A stretch of DNA of 64,000 nucleotides, taken from contig CM059568.1 of assembly GCA_030386875.1 (NCBI GenBank), forward strand, positions 27,894,120 through 27,958,119. The letters run 5' to 3'. This stretch comes from Morinoia aosen. Lineage: Eukaryota > Arthropoda > Malacostraca > Amphipoda > Talitridae. The position numbers and the translations under genes are program-made. Of the stretch, positions 26,300-37,107 are shown one piece after another (the first letter of the stretch is position 1; each line of letters begins with the position of its first letter). Below the pieces are notes generated by a model. That model was given only the letters and a program-made list of their open reading frames with translations. It was not told where the DNA came from and did no database searches.

Positions 26300-26440
26300 G
26301 CCTGTGAGGACATGCTTCTCAATAGTTGTAGAGTCTTCCTTTCCTACATAGGTTCGTGCTGCTCAATATCGGGTTGTTTTGTTCAGTTTTGAGTCGTCCT
26401 CCACAATACAGAGTCGTTTTGGTCGCTCAATTTAGTACCG

Positions 26441-27202
26441 GGAATCTCAATAGCGACCAGACGCGAGCGTATTCGGACTATGTAGAGTATTTCAAATGGG
26501 CATTCAAACTTAAGTCAATCATGAACTATGTGTTTACTTCGGTGCTATCCATCTCTTATTATTAATAAAACTGAGTATAGCTTTCAATTACGATCGTTTT
26601 CAATTGGTAGATGGTACTTCTCCAAAAGTTACTTTCATACAGAGTTCTCTCCATTCATGGAGCGTCCTGAAGAAAAGTAACTTATCAAGGTAACTCGAAT
26701 CAAGTAAAGTGAACTGCTAAAAATTGGGTAATGAAGTAAGGCTGTGATCAATGAAAAATAGTGAATGATAAGTTCACAAAAAACTGTGAACCCAAAACGC
26801 AACAATTCTGAAAAAAACTAATTAACATTAAATTACATTTAGCACTGTATTTGCAACACTTCTTATCCATAACAATTTGAATGACTCCGCCTGCTCGTAT
26901 TTATACTCGTGGTACATCTGCAAGAGATTGATAAAGCGCTCAGCACTCAAGAATGTCTTAATGGGAGTTCGTTGTCTATTGCTGAGGCGTCCACGGATTA
27001 TGACGGCTGAAACTCCGCACGCCTGCGGCCCGAGAGAATGCGAGCCAAGTTTGGATTGCAGAATTGATTGCGTTCTCAGAACAAGCCGCAATTCTCCTCG
27101 CTTCAATTTGAAATTGCAATCGGGGCTCGTCAGACCCGTCAAACTCCATCAGTACGCGGCTCCATCGAAAATATTTGTCAAAAGTGGACGCTTTCCAATG
27201 GT
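26441..27202. other. unassigned DNA
   Basis: Contains a more GC-rich stretch (about 26930-27190) with overlapping frames on both strands. None shows a recognisable domain. Confidence 0.4.
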
Positions 27203-27880
27203 AAGGGTAGGCGAGGGTAGTGGCCCAGCTGATTTTTAGTTTTAGTAATAAGACATTTATACAATTGGGATGTTTCTTCAGGTTTCATTATTATCTCAAA
27301 CTCTCTTAATATCTGAAATTTCCTCTGATTTCACTATTATCTCAAATTTGCATCAGAAAGTTTCTTATTATCTGAATCAGAAATTCCCACTTATTTTGCC
27401 TATGTGTTCGTTATAAAAATTAACTTGCCTTTTCCCCTCGTTTTCCCTTACTCCTGATTTGCTATTTTACACCATGTATACTTCGGATGCGTTGTGAATA
27501 TGATCAGAAGCTTATTTATTTAAATATTTCTTTGATACATTGACTTTATCTATATTAATCATATTACCTTCACTGATACTTTTATCTTTGTTGATTACCA
27601 AATAGTTGAGAGGGTGTTTAATATCACAGAACTCCTTGAATTTTTCAAGTGTCATATCGTTTGAGATGAAGTCATCGTAAGAATTCCTAATTCCTTTAAA
27701 AGTGATTCAAACATTAGAATTTGAATCTAAACAAATAGTTGTCTTGGAAGGTGGTAGTTGTTTTGTGAGAGGTAAATAGAACTTACATTATTATGCCTAC
27801 CTCTGGTGTAAAAGCTTTCAGCACTGTTTGCTTTATATTATTTTCAACATCACCAAATACAAATATATTTTTTCAATTGC
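27203..27880. repeat. Polinton 2 left extended terminal inverted repeat
   Basis: Inverted counterpart of 40500-41177. The outer ~270 bp are non-coding. The inner part contains the 3' third of the ATPase gene, which therefore exists at both ends. Within the outer repeat, GTGGCCCAGCTGATTTTTA near the tip is itself roughly inverted further in, most clearly in the right copy (TAAAAATCAGCTGGGCCATT). Confidence 0.75.
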
Positions 27881-28270
27881 AATGCACTTCTTTAGGGCCA
27901 GGAGTCTCCTCATCGCTTTCGAAGTATACTAAAAGAAATTTCTATTTCATCTTAGAAGAAAGATTACTTAAAAACTGATCAATATCACAGCTTCTGTTTT
28001 AAAAAAATTCACAATTCCCTTCTTAGAATAACCTTTTTCATATGCTGATATTAGTACTTGAATTCAGGTTCACGCAGGGATTTTCTATTAATAAACGAGG
28101 CATTATAATCCAGCTAATTATTTTTCAACAGAAGTTTAAGTGTTGTTTTTCCACAGTTCAAAGGACCAACAATCCTTGCACGCAGACTAGGTGGTAATGA
28201 AAAATGATGATTTGTTTAATGTTATTCGCATTATCCTCCCGCTTTGAAATACTTTCCAGTTTACTTCATT
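27512..28270 (-). pseudogene. Polinton 2 packaging ATPase (FtsK/HerA type), broken
   Basis: Walker A region reads RARIVGPLNCGKTTLKLLL at about 28195-28135. Walker B-like FVFGDV follows at about 27870, and the C-terminal block ISNDMTLEKFKEFCDIK at about 27680-27600, ending at a stop at 27512. Several stops and shifts intervene. Homologous to the Polinton 1 ATPase at 61362-62138. It would power genome packaging into the capsid. It reads outward towards the left end. Confidence 0.75.
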
Positions 28271-28699
28271 AAAAAGGTTTTTAATCGGTTATAAAAATTT
28301 TCATCCTTGTTGACTACTGTTCTGAAGGCAACATTCTAAAACGTGGATTTTACATTTGAAATCTTGTATCGTGTTTCATTTCATTTGATTTTCATATATT
28401 TATCATGAGAGTTCATTTTTTAACTGTTTTTTTTTCATTTATCGTTGCCTATATCTAACTCTACATTCATTACTTAAATTTCTCGAACGAATTCTTTATT
28501 CTTCTGTAATTTTAAAATGAAAGTTATTAGCATGTTTACATTATTGCAATTCAATCATTTTCTAGAGTCGGATCAGTATAATCTAGCGGCATGTTTCGCT
28601 CCGTTATTATTTTTATATATAAATGAAAAAATTTTTCAATTGAAATTTATTTCTATCTGCCTCGGAGTTACCAATTCGTCTTTCAAAAAATCTCTGTAC

Positions 28700-29780
28700 T
28701 GTAATAATATCTCAACTTTCAATATTTCCTTGAACTCGAGAAGCTACAAGGTTGTTGACTTATTCTTGTCATGTACTCATTTCATGATTCAGACTTTCAT
28801 CTGCATCAGCTTCTTTTTGCAGCATCGATTTCAATTGGCTAGCTTCGCTCTTTATACGCTGAGGTAAAATGTTTTTTACCTCATTCAAATCAGTTTACAA
28901 GTCAACAAATTTACTTTGACAGATATAATTCGCTCGTAATTCCTTAATATTCTCTTGAAACTCATTTAATTTTGCTTCAGTTGTCGCATAAGATTTAATG
29001 TCATAGTTTCCAACATCGTAGTTCATGAAGTCAGCTTTCTACCCATATGGTATATTTGAGTATTTCATCCATTTCGTCGTTTATGTGCACGAGCTTGCCG
29101 TCTACCTTGTAATCTATCGCACTGGTTGATGCTTGAACATCATTTGCTTTATTTCCAATTTGAAGGCTTGATATTAAGTTCTCAATGTATTCATCTACCT
29201 TCTCGGTCACTGTTAAGCTTAAATTATTCAACCTGTCATCGATTGGAACTATTTTTGATTGTATATCCTTAATTCAATCTTCAACATTAGATTTATTGCT
29301 CCGAATTTTTTCATTCACTTTATATGTTACTGTCGAGTCTAAATCATTCAACGAATCAACGACAGGAACTATTTTAGATTGTGTACCCTTGATTGAATCT
29401 TCAACATAAGATTTAAAGATTTCGATTTGTTCATTTGCTTTATCTGTTACTGCCGAGTTCAAATTATTCAACCTATCTTCGGTTGAATTAAAGTTTGACT
29501 GTAGACTGTTGAATTATTCAGCTAGTTCATTAATGAAAGCCTCCACAAATTTCATTTTTGAATCTACCCTTGAAAATTTCGTGTACATTTCATTGCTCGT
29601 ATTTTCAAAAGCAGAACACACTTCATTCCTTGAATGATCAATCATACTTTTTATAGATTCTATATCACAATTTGTAACAGGACTTTTAATTGCATCTACA
29701 TAGGAATTATCTTCCCATCCTTCGTAAGAAGGTAAAAGAATCAACTTAGCAGTGTAGATATCGATGCCTGATATTTTCTT
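28700..29780 (-). pseudogene. Polinton 2 coiled-coil protein, broken
   Basis: Starts near 29780 with SGIDIYTAKLILLPSYEG, matching the N-terminus of the Polinton 1 coiled-coil protein (SCGNIYAAKLVFLPSCKE). The expected ATG has become ATA. The rest is heptad-rich with a repeated unit (SKIVPVVDSLNDL, SKIVPIDDRLNNL and flanking K/E-rich helices). In-frame stops occur near 29517, 29276 and 29031. Probably a long trimeric or dimeric virion or tail-like protein by analogy; the function is unknown. Confidence 0.65.
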
Positions 29781-30179
29781 TAAGCAATAATGAATAGTAT
29801 AAAATAACCCTTTGATTATAAAGTCGGCATCAATCTTTTTACAATATTTATCCCACATTTCAATTTTTCAATGCCCACACACAGTTCACACTATACCTAT
29901 ATATTCTTCTTCAACATATTCATGTAGATCTGGGTTTTGTCTACATAGAGCTTTATTGTTCATCTTTTTGTGATTGTTAAAGAATACCATTCATGTTTAT
30001 TTTTTCTGCGTTTACATCATTCATGTTTTTATTTTCAATAAAGATTTTTTCCATTATTCTTCATGCTTCTCCTGTAAGTGTTTAATATTTTTCATTTTTT
30101 GTAACACTAATGCTTACACCATATAATTTGAACAGTTAGTAAATTTCGAAAGCATTATTTAATGAATTTTTATTAGAGG

Positions 30180-30540
30180 TAGGAGTTTGAACAATAATAG
30201 CCTCTTCGAATTCATGAATGATCCCTTCTTCATCCTTCAAAAAACTTTTGATTTAAGAAAGAAGCGTTTGAAAATTAGTGGGAGTAGTATCGTTAGCTGT
30301 TACCCAGTATTGCATAAATACATCAATTTTGATTTTATTCACTGCTTTTTCGTACTCTTCATTCAGCGGCCTGATGTCCTGATGTTTGTAGTCCTTCATT
30401 CGTGTAGAAACAACTTCTTTAAGCATCTTTTCGAATTCCTGCGCTTTTTTGTGTTTGTATTCACTTCCATCGAAATCCTGGTTGAAAAGTGGTAAATACT
30501 GATTTCTTCTGTTAGAAACAGTTTTTGGAATTTCAGTTCG
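30180..30540 (-). pseudogene. unrecognised Polinton 2 coding remnant
   Basis: The minus strand reads a long, low-complexity-free protein stretch including KHKKAQEFEKMLKEVV and DVFMQYWVTANDTTPTNF before hitting a stop. It is rich in charged residues and lies between coiled-coil and fibre-like genes. No family was recognised and no counterpart was found in Polinton 1. Confidence 0.4.
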
Positions 30541-30667
30541 TTTAAGAATAGAATAAAATACTACTAAGATGACAACCCTCTCGTGGACCCGCCTTAGTTC
30601 AGCAGTCTATACCAGGGTAAAAATTACAACTTTCTTCTGAAGATTCATACTGTTATAGACATATTTC

Positions 30668-31488
30668 CAAAGCTGGGCGTTATCGCGATCAATTATCGCG
30701 ATAGTTTATCGCGATAAAGATTTCGGGTTATCGGTTATCCGATAATTTTTTCCCCGATTTATCGATTAATCGGTACCACCGATACTTTTGGTTCCAAACT
30801 ATCGGTAATCGATAATTTCAGTTTTTCCCGCTGGGATTCGACATGACGATTTGTGATGAGGAGGATGACACTGGGGGTCATCACAGGTCTACTAAGTCCA
30901 AGGCCGCTCATATTGTGCATGTGTGCTGCAGGCCAAAGGGACTGACAGTCTGGCAGACCCTCCCTTCAACAGCGAGAAGGTCCTCATCGACCTCTTTTTG
31001 AGGTACAACACGGCGATGCCGAGCAGCGCCGCGGTGGAGCGTTTGTCCTCCCTTGGAAAGGACATCCTCTGGGCCAAGAGGAGCTGCCTCTCTGATGAAA
31101 ACTTCAACAATCTTATGTTTATGAAAGGGAACATGCTGCAGAACCTCGTCTAAATTTAGTTATTTTACTTTAAACCGCAGTTTTTATTAGTAGACAGGAT
31201 AAACATTTATTATTTTTTCTAAAAGTTTTCAAAGACTTCTATTTCTTCTAAGATTTTTCTGTTTTCTAAGATAAAGATAAAAAAAAAACATTTCGATTAG
31301 TTTTTTTATTTAAAATACCAATATCATTATCGCTAGTTTCGGATTTTGGATTTATCGATTTATCGGTTATCAATAATCGGCGATAAATTTTTCGCCAATT
31401 ATCGATTATCGGTTATCGCCGATAAGGTTTTCGTTATCGATTTATCGGTTATTGCGATAACGTTTTTGCGTTATCGTGCCCTCCACTG
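30668..31488. mobile_element. hAT-derived element with 8-bp target duplication
   Basis: Flanked by identical CATATTTC (30660-30667 and 31489-31496). Ends are short imperfect inverted repeats (CAAAGCTGGGC; CAGTGGAGGGC) followed by many subterminal ATCGATAA/TTATCGCGATAA motifs on both sides. The 821-bp size is too small for an autonomous element. It inserted into Polinton 2 coding remnants. Confidence 0.9.
30923..31153 (+). pseudogene. hAT transposase C-terminal dimerisation domain fragment
   Basis: 76-residue open frame with RYNTAMPSSAAVERLSSLGK, the conserved hATC dimerisation signature, followed by RSCLSDENFNNLMFMKGN. In intact hAT transposases this domain drives dimerisation at the C-terminus; the catalytic part is absent. 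The stop at 31153 may be the natural stop of the transposase. Confidence 0.85.
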
Positions 31489-31639
31489 CATATTTCTTCT
31501 AGAAAACACTCTTCAAGAAGACTAAGATATTTTTTTTGTGCGCAGCTTTTGCGTTAAGTGTTGTTATTCGATAATTTTTAGCCGACAGTTTACTTTATAA
31601 TTTCAAACATTCGTTTTTTTTTGCATTTTCCAAATAATC

Positions 31640-32110
31640 GTGCATATTTAACATCAACACTTGCGCAATATTATTTTCATTTTATCAAATTAATTTTGCC
31701 AAAGGACTTTTTTAACTGCTCTACGACATGAATCATAAAGTTCTAGAGGCATACGTTTAAATATTATTTGGTTGTCCTCTGTAACGAATAGTTGATAATT
31801 TCTTCCAATGACATCTTGAGGAATGAAACCTCGTAAAATTGGTAAGAATTTCAACTACAAGTACTGTAATATCACTCTATCTAATTTCTTCTTTATTTTT
31901 CCAGTTGTTACTATTTTGTACCATTTATTGATAGCAAGCTTTTGGTCAGCTGTACATTTTTGATAAAAAAAAATTTTGAAGGTATTTTAAAATCGTATTA
32001 GTCAAACTGACATATCCTGAGTGAGATTCGCTAATTGCTTTGTACGAGTCGGTCGATTCTTCCAGTCAACACAGCTAGCAGCTCTGCCAAGTCATTATTA
32101 TCGATAGTTA
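31640..32110 (-). pseudogene. unrecognised Polinton 2 coding remnant
   Basis: The minus strand is readable over about 130 codons with few breaks, including KCTADQKLAINKWYKIV and GFIPQDVIGRNYQLFV, then RMPLELYDSCRRAVKKVL. It looks like a real protein remnant between the hAT insertion and the fibre-like gene. No family recognised. It may belong with the 30180-30540 remnant, which the hAT separates from it. Confidence 0.4.
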
Positions 32111-32999
32111 TTTTATCCCATAATATTTTCATTGCGAATGATTGTAGAATTTTTCAGTTTTGTCAAGACTCTCTGGAGACTTAGAATGGTTTTCCTTAAT
32201 ATTCTCTACCTCCTCAGTATTAATTACAGTCTCTTGATTTAAATTTGTATTCCAGCAGAATGTTTATTGAAAGTAGAGCTAACTTCATTCCCTCGTTTTT
32301 GTAAGTCAGTTGATAGTTCTGTTCTCAGAGAGTGAAGCTGTTGTTCAAATAAGCTGCTTCTTTTCTCAACAATGTTATTTAAATCTTCATTTGTCATCAA
32401 GCTATCTCCCAAGGTAGATATTTCATTATCCAAAGTTCCATGGAAGAAGGTTCACTTCCTGAGTAAAAGTTTCAATCACATTAAGGGCTAAAACTGAATC
32501 CGCATTGACGCGTCTTATTCTTAAAATGAAAAGCAAGGCGAAAATCGCTGTACGAATTGCCATTTTATTATTACAAATACTAAAGTCTAAATGAATAAAA
32601 TTGAACGTTTCGAACTGAACAGTTCATCTTCAGCAAAGAAAAGAATTCTGCGACAAAACAAAACGAAAATGAGTAAATTGAAACTATACTATGCAAACAA
32701 ATACTACAACATAACAGAAAAAGTCGTAGATGTAAAACTAAAATATAAAACAAAACAAAAATTAAAAAACCTGAACTAATGATCATGTATTTGCAACGAG
32801 AAGAGGAAAAGCACTTTGAGTATCATTTAGAGGGGGTCTGAGCTTAAAGTCTGTTGATCATGTGATCAACAGAAATTTTTCTTAAAGCTTCCCTTCTTTG
32901 GCCATCAATCTATCAAGTTAAATCAGGAGGTTCAACTCCTAATCAGCAAGTTTTTTCCGCAACTTAAAATTCATTCTATTCTATTCAACAATTTCACAA

Positions 33000-33319
33000 T
33001 CGGTTCCCTTTTCCGCTTTAAGGATAAGCTGCCCACTGCTATGTGCTCCTCTGTGGTTTACCAGTTTAGTTGTTCACGTTGTGAATCACAGTACATAGGT
33101 TCCACCTGTCGTACTCTTATGTCCAGAGTAGCCGAGCACGCTGGGCGCAGCTGTAGAACCGGTCGTCCACTTGGTTCTCCTCCACTGTCCTCTGTTCGAT
33201 CCCATGCCGAAAACTGTAACGTCCCTGTTTCCGTAAATCATTTTAAAATCCTTGCAGGTGTCCCTCATATGATTGATTTACGCATCCTCGAGTCGCTATA
33301 CATCTTTAAGCTCAGATGA
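33000..33319 (+). pseudogene. PLE GIY-YIG endonuclease, 5' truncated
   Basis: Reads KLPTAMCSSVVYQFSCSRC, then ESQYIGSTCRTLMSRVAEH (GIY-YIG core with the usual arginine-rich helix) and DLRILESLYIF near the end. Cysteines before the domain match the PLE-type zinc-binding linker. The RT half is missing, so this copy cannot move by itself. The open frame ends just inside the right arm. Confidence 0.85.
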
Positions 33320-33517
33320 TACTCAAAGTGCTTTTCCTCTTCTCGTTGCAAATGCACAAATACATGATCATTAGTTTAGGTTTTTTAATTTTTGTTTTGT
33401 TTTATATTTTAGTTTTTCATCTACGACTTTTTCTGTATATGTTGTAGTATTCGTTTGCATAGTATAGTTTCAATTTACTCATTTTCGTTTTGTTTTGTCG
33501 CAGAATTCTTTTCTTTG

Positions 33518-33543
33518 CTGAAGATGAACTGTTCAGTTCGAAA
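33518..33543 (+). ncRNA. hammerhead-like core in PLE right arm
   Basis: CTGAAGA, a stem GAACT/AGTTC with a short loop, then GAAA. One base differs from the CTGATGA consensus, which would be expected to weaken catalysis. The mirror copy is in the left arm at 32608-32633 on the opposite strand. Confidence 0.4.
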
Positions 33544-33984
33544 CGTTCAATTTTATTCATTTAGACTTTACTATTTGTTATAATAAAATGTCAATTCGTA
33601 CAGCGATTTTCGCCTTGCTTTCACATTAAGGGCTGATACAGTTTTCTCATTCAAATTTGCAATTTCTTTTTTATAGCAGACACGGTTTGATCCATTAACT
33701 CTTCAAGTTCCTTCTCTTTCTCATCCGCTCTCACTTTTATTTTTGTTGCATGAATATCTGCATAAAATTTTGACACAGCCTCAGAGTCAGCAGTAGGCTT
33801 TCCAACATTAGCCAGCCTCTTACTGGAAACATCGAAATTTCCAGTGCTATCAAGGTTTTTGAAAACAGTTCCAGGTGGTCCTCTTTGAAATTGTCTGTTC
33901 AGTTTTTAAACCTGAGCTAAAAATATTTTCCGTAGTCAATTTCTAAAGTTGGAAAAGTCTATTTTGCTTAGATCAATTAGAATT

Positions 33985-34725
33985 TGATCAAATTTTAGCG
34001 GCTCTTTTACTAAAGCATATAGAACGGTAAGACATACATAGGTAACCACAAATTATCTCATTCACTTTTTGAACGGGATAGGTGGAACACAGTATATCAA
34101 ATTTTATGCATTTCTCAAATTCAATCGAAACTGCCGAAATAATAGCAGAGATTAGAGATTTGGTGCCAACAAATCAAGTGAGTGCCTGAGTCCTTTACTG
34201 TACGCAAATTTAAAATACCACATTCTTTGGTTTTCTCTCGATGCTTCGGCAGATTATCCTTCATACAGACTCCTCTAAAATGGATTTCTATTTGACGAAC
34301 GTAAGTCATCAGATCAAATTGACTGAGATCTGTCCAAGGGAGGTCTACTTTTTGTGAGGGCTTAAAAAAATCTTTCTGTAACTGTTGATTTTAAAAAATG
34401 ACAAACTTTTGATCTTTCCATAGCTTTATTATGCCTCTTAGTCTCTTCTAATACTTGTAGTTCATCAGCAGCCGTTATTTGTTCACTACATTTGCACTTG
34501 CACTCGCACCAACCGCCAGGGAACCTCTAGCGCCCAAACCGGCCAGCAAGGCTGGAGTTGTAAAAATTAATCCACCCTTTTTAGCTACTTCTTCATATAT
34601 GAACATTGGTTTAATTTTACCACAAACTTCAAGTTATAGATTTATTATTTTATTTTTTTCTATATTCGGGAGTCGAAGTATGTGTAGTAGTTTTGCATTT
34701 AACGCAATATAATTTGTGTTCCATC
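33985..34725 (-). pseudogene. Polinton 2 DUF5679-hydrophobic-adenain protease, broken
   Basis: Starts MEHKLYCVKCKTTTHT (zinc-ribbon CxxC). A hydrophobic glycine/alanine segment follows (PALLAGLGA at about 34530), then the linker ETKRHNKAM. The protease shows HFRGVCMKDNLPK, ECGILNL, GTHLICW (catalytic His) and EIICGYLCM (catalytic Cys region, about 34045). The same domain order occurs in Polinton 1. Adenain-type proteases mature capsid proteins. Several frameshifts break it. Confidence 0.75.
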
Positions 34726-34754
34726 TTATTAAGATATAAAAGCTGGTAAATAAC

Positions 34755-35990
34755 ATTCATGATAATCCGACCTGATAGAACTAGAACATATGCATGTGTA
34801 TTATTAAGTGCATTTGCTGCAAATTCTATTTCCACCATGATATCTACAACAGTGTATTTCTATCATTATGATGGCGGGCTAGCAGCAAAAACTAGGATAG
34901 GGTATAGCATTCTACAGTCTCTTATTCCTACAGCACATTGATCCTGCCCTACTCAATTCCATGTTCCATAGGCGGTTGTGTAATGATTTGCATCAAAATT
35001 TGTTAGAATATTATTCTCAGGATAACGTTCACTATTTAGTCGAACGAAAGCATTTTTCAACTTACAATGATCAAATACCTCACTCCTTACTTTTTGGTCA
35101 CAGCCATGTCTCCAGTTTGGACCACGACTTGAATAAACGAGTATCAAGGCTTCCCAGCGCCAGCTGTTACATTTAGTCTTCAATCTAACTGTTTTTGACA
35201 TGAAGGAATAACAATATTTTCCACTTTACAATTTAAATTATGATATAGATAAGGATGGTTTCGCTCCAATTTGAAGGCATCCAATAGTTAAGGATGCCTT
35301 CTCTCCAATTTGCAACAAAGCATTCTTCACCCAAGTTTACATAATAGAATTCCCCATCATTAGCAGCGTCTTTCGTATTTTCGTAGGGATTTTTGTCAGA
35401 AGTTTCAAATATCGCTTTAATATCGTCTCTTCGGCGAAGAGTAAGAACACGTTGAACTCCGTACAATACCTCGTTATAATTTTTAGAAAAAAAAAACGAA
35501 GATAAGTTTTAGATATATTGTAGCACTGAGTTTTCCTCGTCTATCCTCTACGTAGTCTGTTCTTTCATGGAAACCTTTTTCACCATTGACCATACTTCGT
35601 TTTGTATCTAAATTCTAAAAGAATGACATATTCTTGGTCGACTTCTGAGGATAGGCAACTAATCCTTTCATTGTTGTTGCACCTCTTGGATTGGAATGAC
35701 CATCAACTTCCTCGTTTGCCATTTTATAGCTGACGCAGTAAAAAAAATGCGTCAAATCATTATTAATTACAGATATATTTGCATTTTTAAAATTGTAGGA
35801 ATTATTATTTTTTCTAATAATGTTTTTTCGATGTAAGTGTAACGGTCAGATGGGAGAAGGAATAATAATATTAATTGATCTTGATTTTCCACAACAATTT
35901 TGGTGTCGGAATGTGAGCTGTTCAAATCCGTTTCCAAATGAGGCTAATATTCATGGGTTTCTATTAGTTTGATACATTCAAAATTATTTA
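34755..35990 (-). pseudogene. Polinton 2 major capsid protein (double jelly roll), broken
   Basis: Collinear pieces match the intact Polinton 1 capsid: 35730-35560 (MANEEVDGHSNPRG; TMKGLVAYPQKS), 35466-35233 (YGVQRVLTLRRRDD), 35201-34953 (FDHCKLKNAFVRLNSERYP) and 34838-34760 (NTHAYVLVLSGRI). Stops and shifts separate them. It would form the hexon-like capsomer. Confidence 0.75.
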
Positions 35991-36152
35991 TTCATTCCAA
36001 TTTAAATGCTCCATTTCATCGAGGCAAAAAAAGTTTTTTGTTAAAATTTTTTCACAATAACGTAATTAATCAATTTAAATTGATCTGAAGTGTTACCTGA
36101 TAGTTATTTCCCCTCCTCGAATGTTTGACAGGTTTAGATTTTGATCTGTAAG

Positions 36153-36640
36153 TCAAATTCTAATTTGATTCACAACTGGTACTACTACAGGGAGATAAAT
36201 CATTAAATGAGGATTTCTGACAATTTTATATTCTGGTAGAACATCAAGAAAGAATGAAGATGTAACAATTTTTTGTGCTTTGTTCATATACGAACCTCCG
36301 TTAATATCGCAATGCCTCAAAATTGCATTAACAAAAAGAATATTAACAATATTTGAACTTTCGAGTTCTTCTAATGTTTTCAACGTAATATTTTTTAATC
36401 ATAACAGCGTTCGCAATGAATTGTCTCTATCAAAGAGGTTCCTAACATAGGGATTTTTGTGACTCGATTGCACACTTTAAAGAGTGTTGGTATTCGCCTT
36501 AATTTCAAACGAATCTCAATGATGATGCTCTTCACATATCTTCTGTAGATACTTATCAATACTATCGATTTCATAACATTCAGTAGGAATAAGAACGGTG
36601 TATTCAACTACTTCATATTTCTATACAAATTTGATGTTAT
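36153..36640 (-). pseudogene. Polinton 2 penton-type protein, broken
   Basis: 36383-36153 contains NIVNILFVNAILRHCDINGG and PEYKIVRNPHLMIYLPV, matching the C-terminal half of the Polinton 1 penton-type protein. 36607-36395 covers the middle in shifted frames. Position just upstream of the capsid gene is conserved. Confidence 0.7.
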
Positions 36641-36794
36641 AATCATAGAAATTCGGAATCTAAGTCTAAGCCGAGTCTAAGCCGATGCAATCAATTTCAT
36701 CGCGTTCACTATCATTTAGCTGAAAAGGGGGCTAAATAAATTCGTAAAATCGAATTTATTACAACAATACTCCTAGAAATTTATCGTATACAAA

Positions 36795-36945
36795 AAAAAG
36801 TTATTCATAGCTAAAATGTGACCATCAGCGAAAATATTTTGCTCATAGGGGTCATGATTTATAGCTAAAATTTCATGGAACATACCAATACTCCCAACTT
36901 GGTAAGCTCCAAACAATATTTTATGTCTATGAACTAAATTAGAAA
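36795..36945 (-). pseudogene. Polinton 2 DUF8207 protein, C-terminal remnant
   Basis: Reads HRHKILFGAYQVGSIGMF and FADGHILAMNN, matching the end of the Polinton 1 DUF8207 protein (KRHQLLFGSFTAGNTGVF). Located immediately upstream of the penton remnant, as in Polinton 1. The N-terminal part is lost at the PLE junction. Confidence 0.6.
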
Positions 36946-37107
36946 AATTTGATGATCAAAATTGAACAATCTGAGAATCATTTAGCCAAGCAAATTTCAA
37001 TTGTTTCACTCAACGGAACACTAGTAATCAAATTATAGACTTCTAATGAAGCCATGAACAGGTCATCAGCATCATTAAAATACGATAAACATTCTACACA
37101 TGAGCTA

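Larger units (their letters stand above)
24620..26440. repeat. ~44-bp minisatellite interrupted by two MITEs
   Basis: Units of roughly 44 bp containing a CTGCT(C/T)TATATTGGGTTG-type half and a TTTATATTTGTAGAGTCATC half occur at about 24635-24752, 25534-25670 and 26300-26440. The three blocks appear to be one array split by the insertions at 24753-25533 and 25671-26299. Units drift in sequence, more so at the right edge. Confidence 0.75.
32490..33621 (+). mobile_element. truncated PLE (copy 3) with inverted terminal arms
   Basis: Bounded by a perfect 13-bp duplication CACATTAAGGGCT (32477-32489, 33622-33634). The two arms, 32530-32826 and 33316-33621, are near-identical inverted repeats of about 300 bp. 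The left side has an extra 40-bp tail (32490-32529), the known Penelope arrangement of terminal repeats plus extension. Between the arms is only the GIY-YIG part of the gene. A hammerhead-like core (CTGAAGA...GAAA) is present in each arm. Confidence 0.9.
32140..33910 (-). pseudogene. Polinton 2 fibre-like gene, split by a PLE
   Basis: The first part (33910-33635) has RGPPGTVFKNLD, then NFDVSSKRLANVGKP and EAVSKFYADI, homologous to the Polinton 1 fibre-like protein. The second part (32476-32140) continues as a coiled coil (TQEVNLLPWNFG; later RSSLFEQQLHSLRTELS). A PLE with a 13-bp duplication sits between (32490-33621). Additional stops are present. The leader TTTAAAAA is still visible at about 33905, where the start codon appears as CTG. 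Confidence 0.7.
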
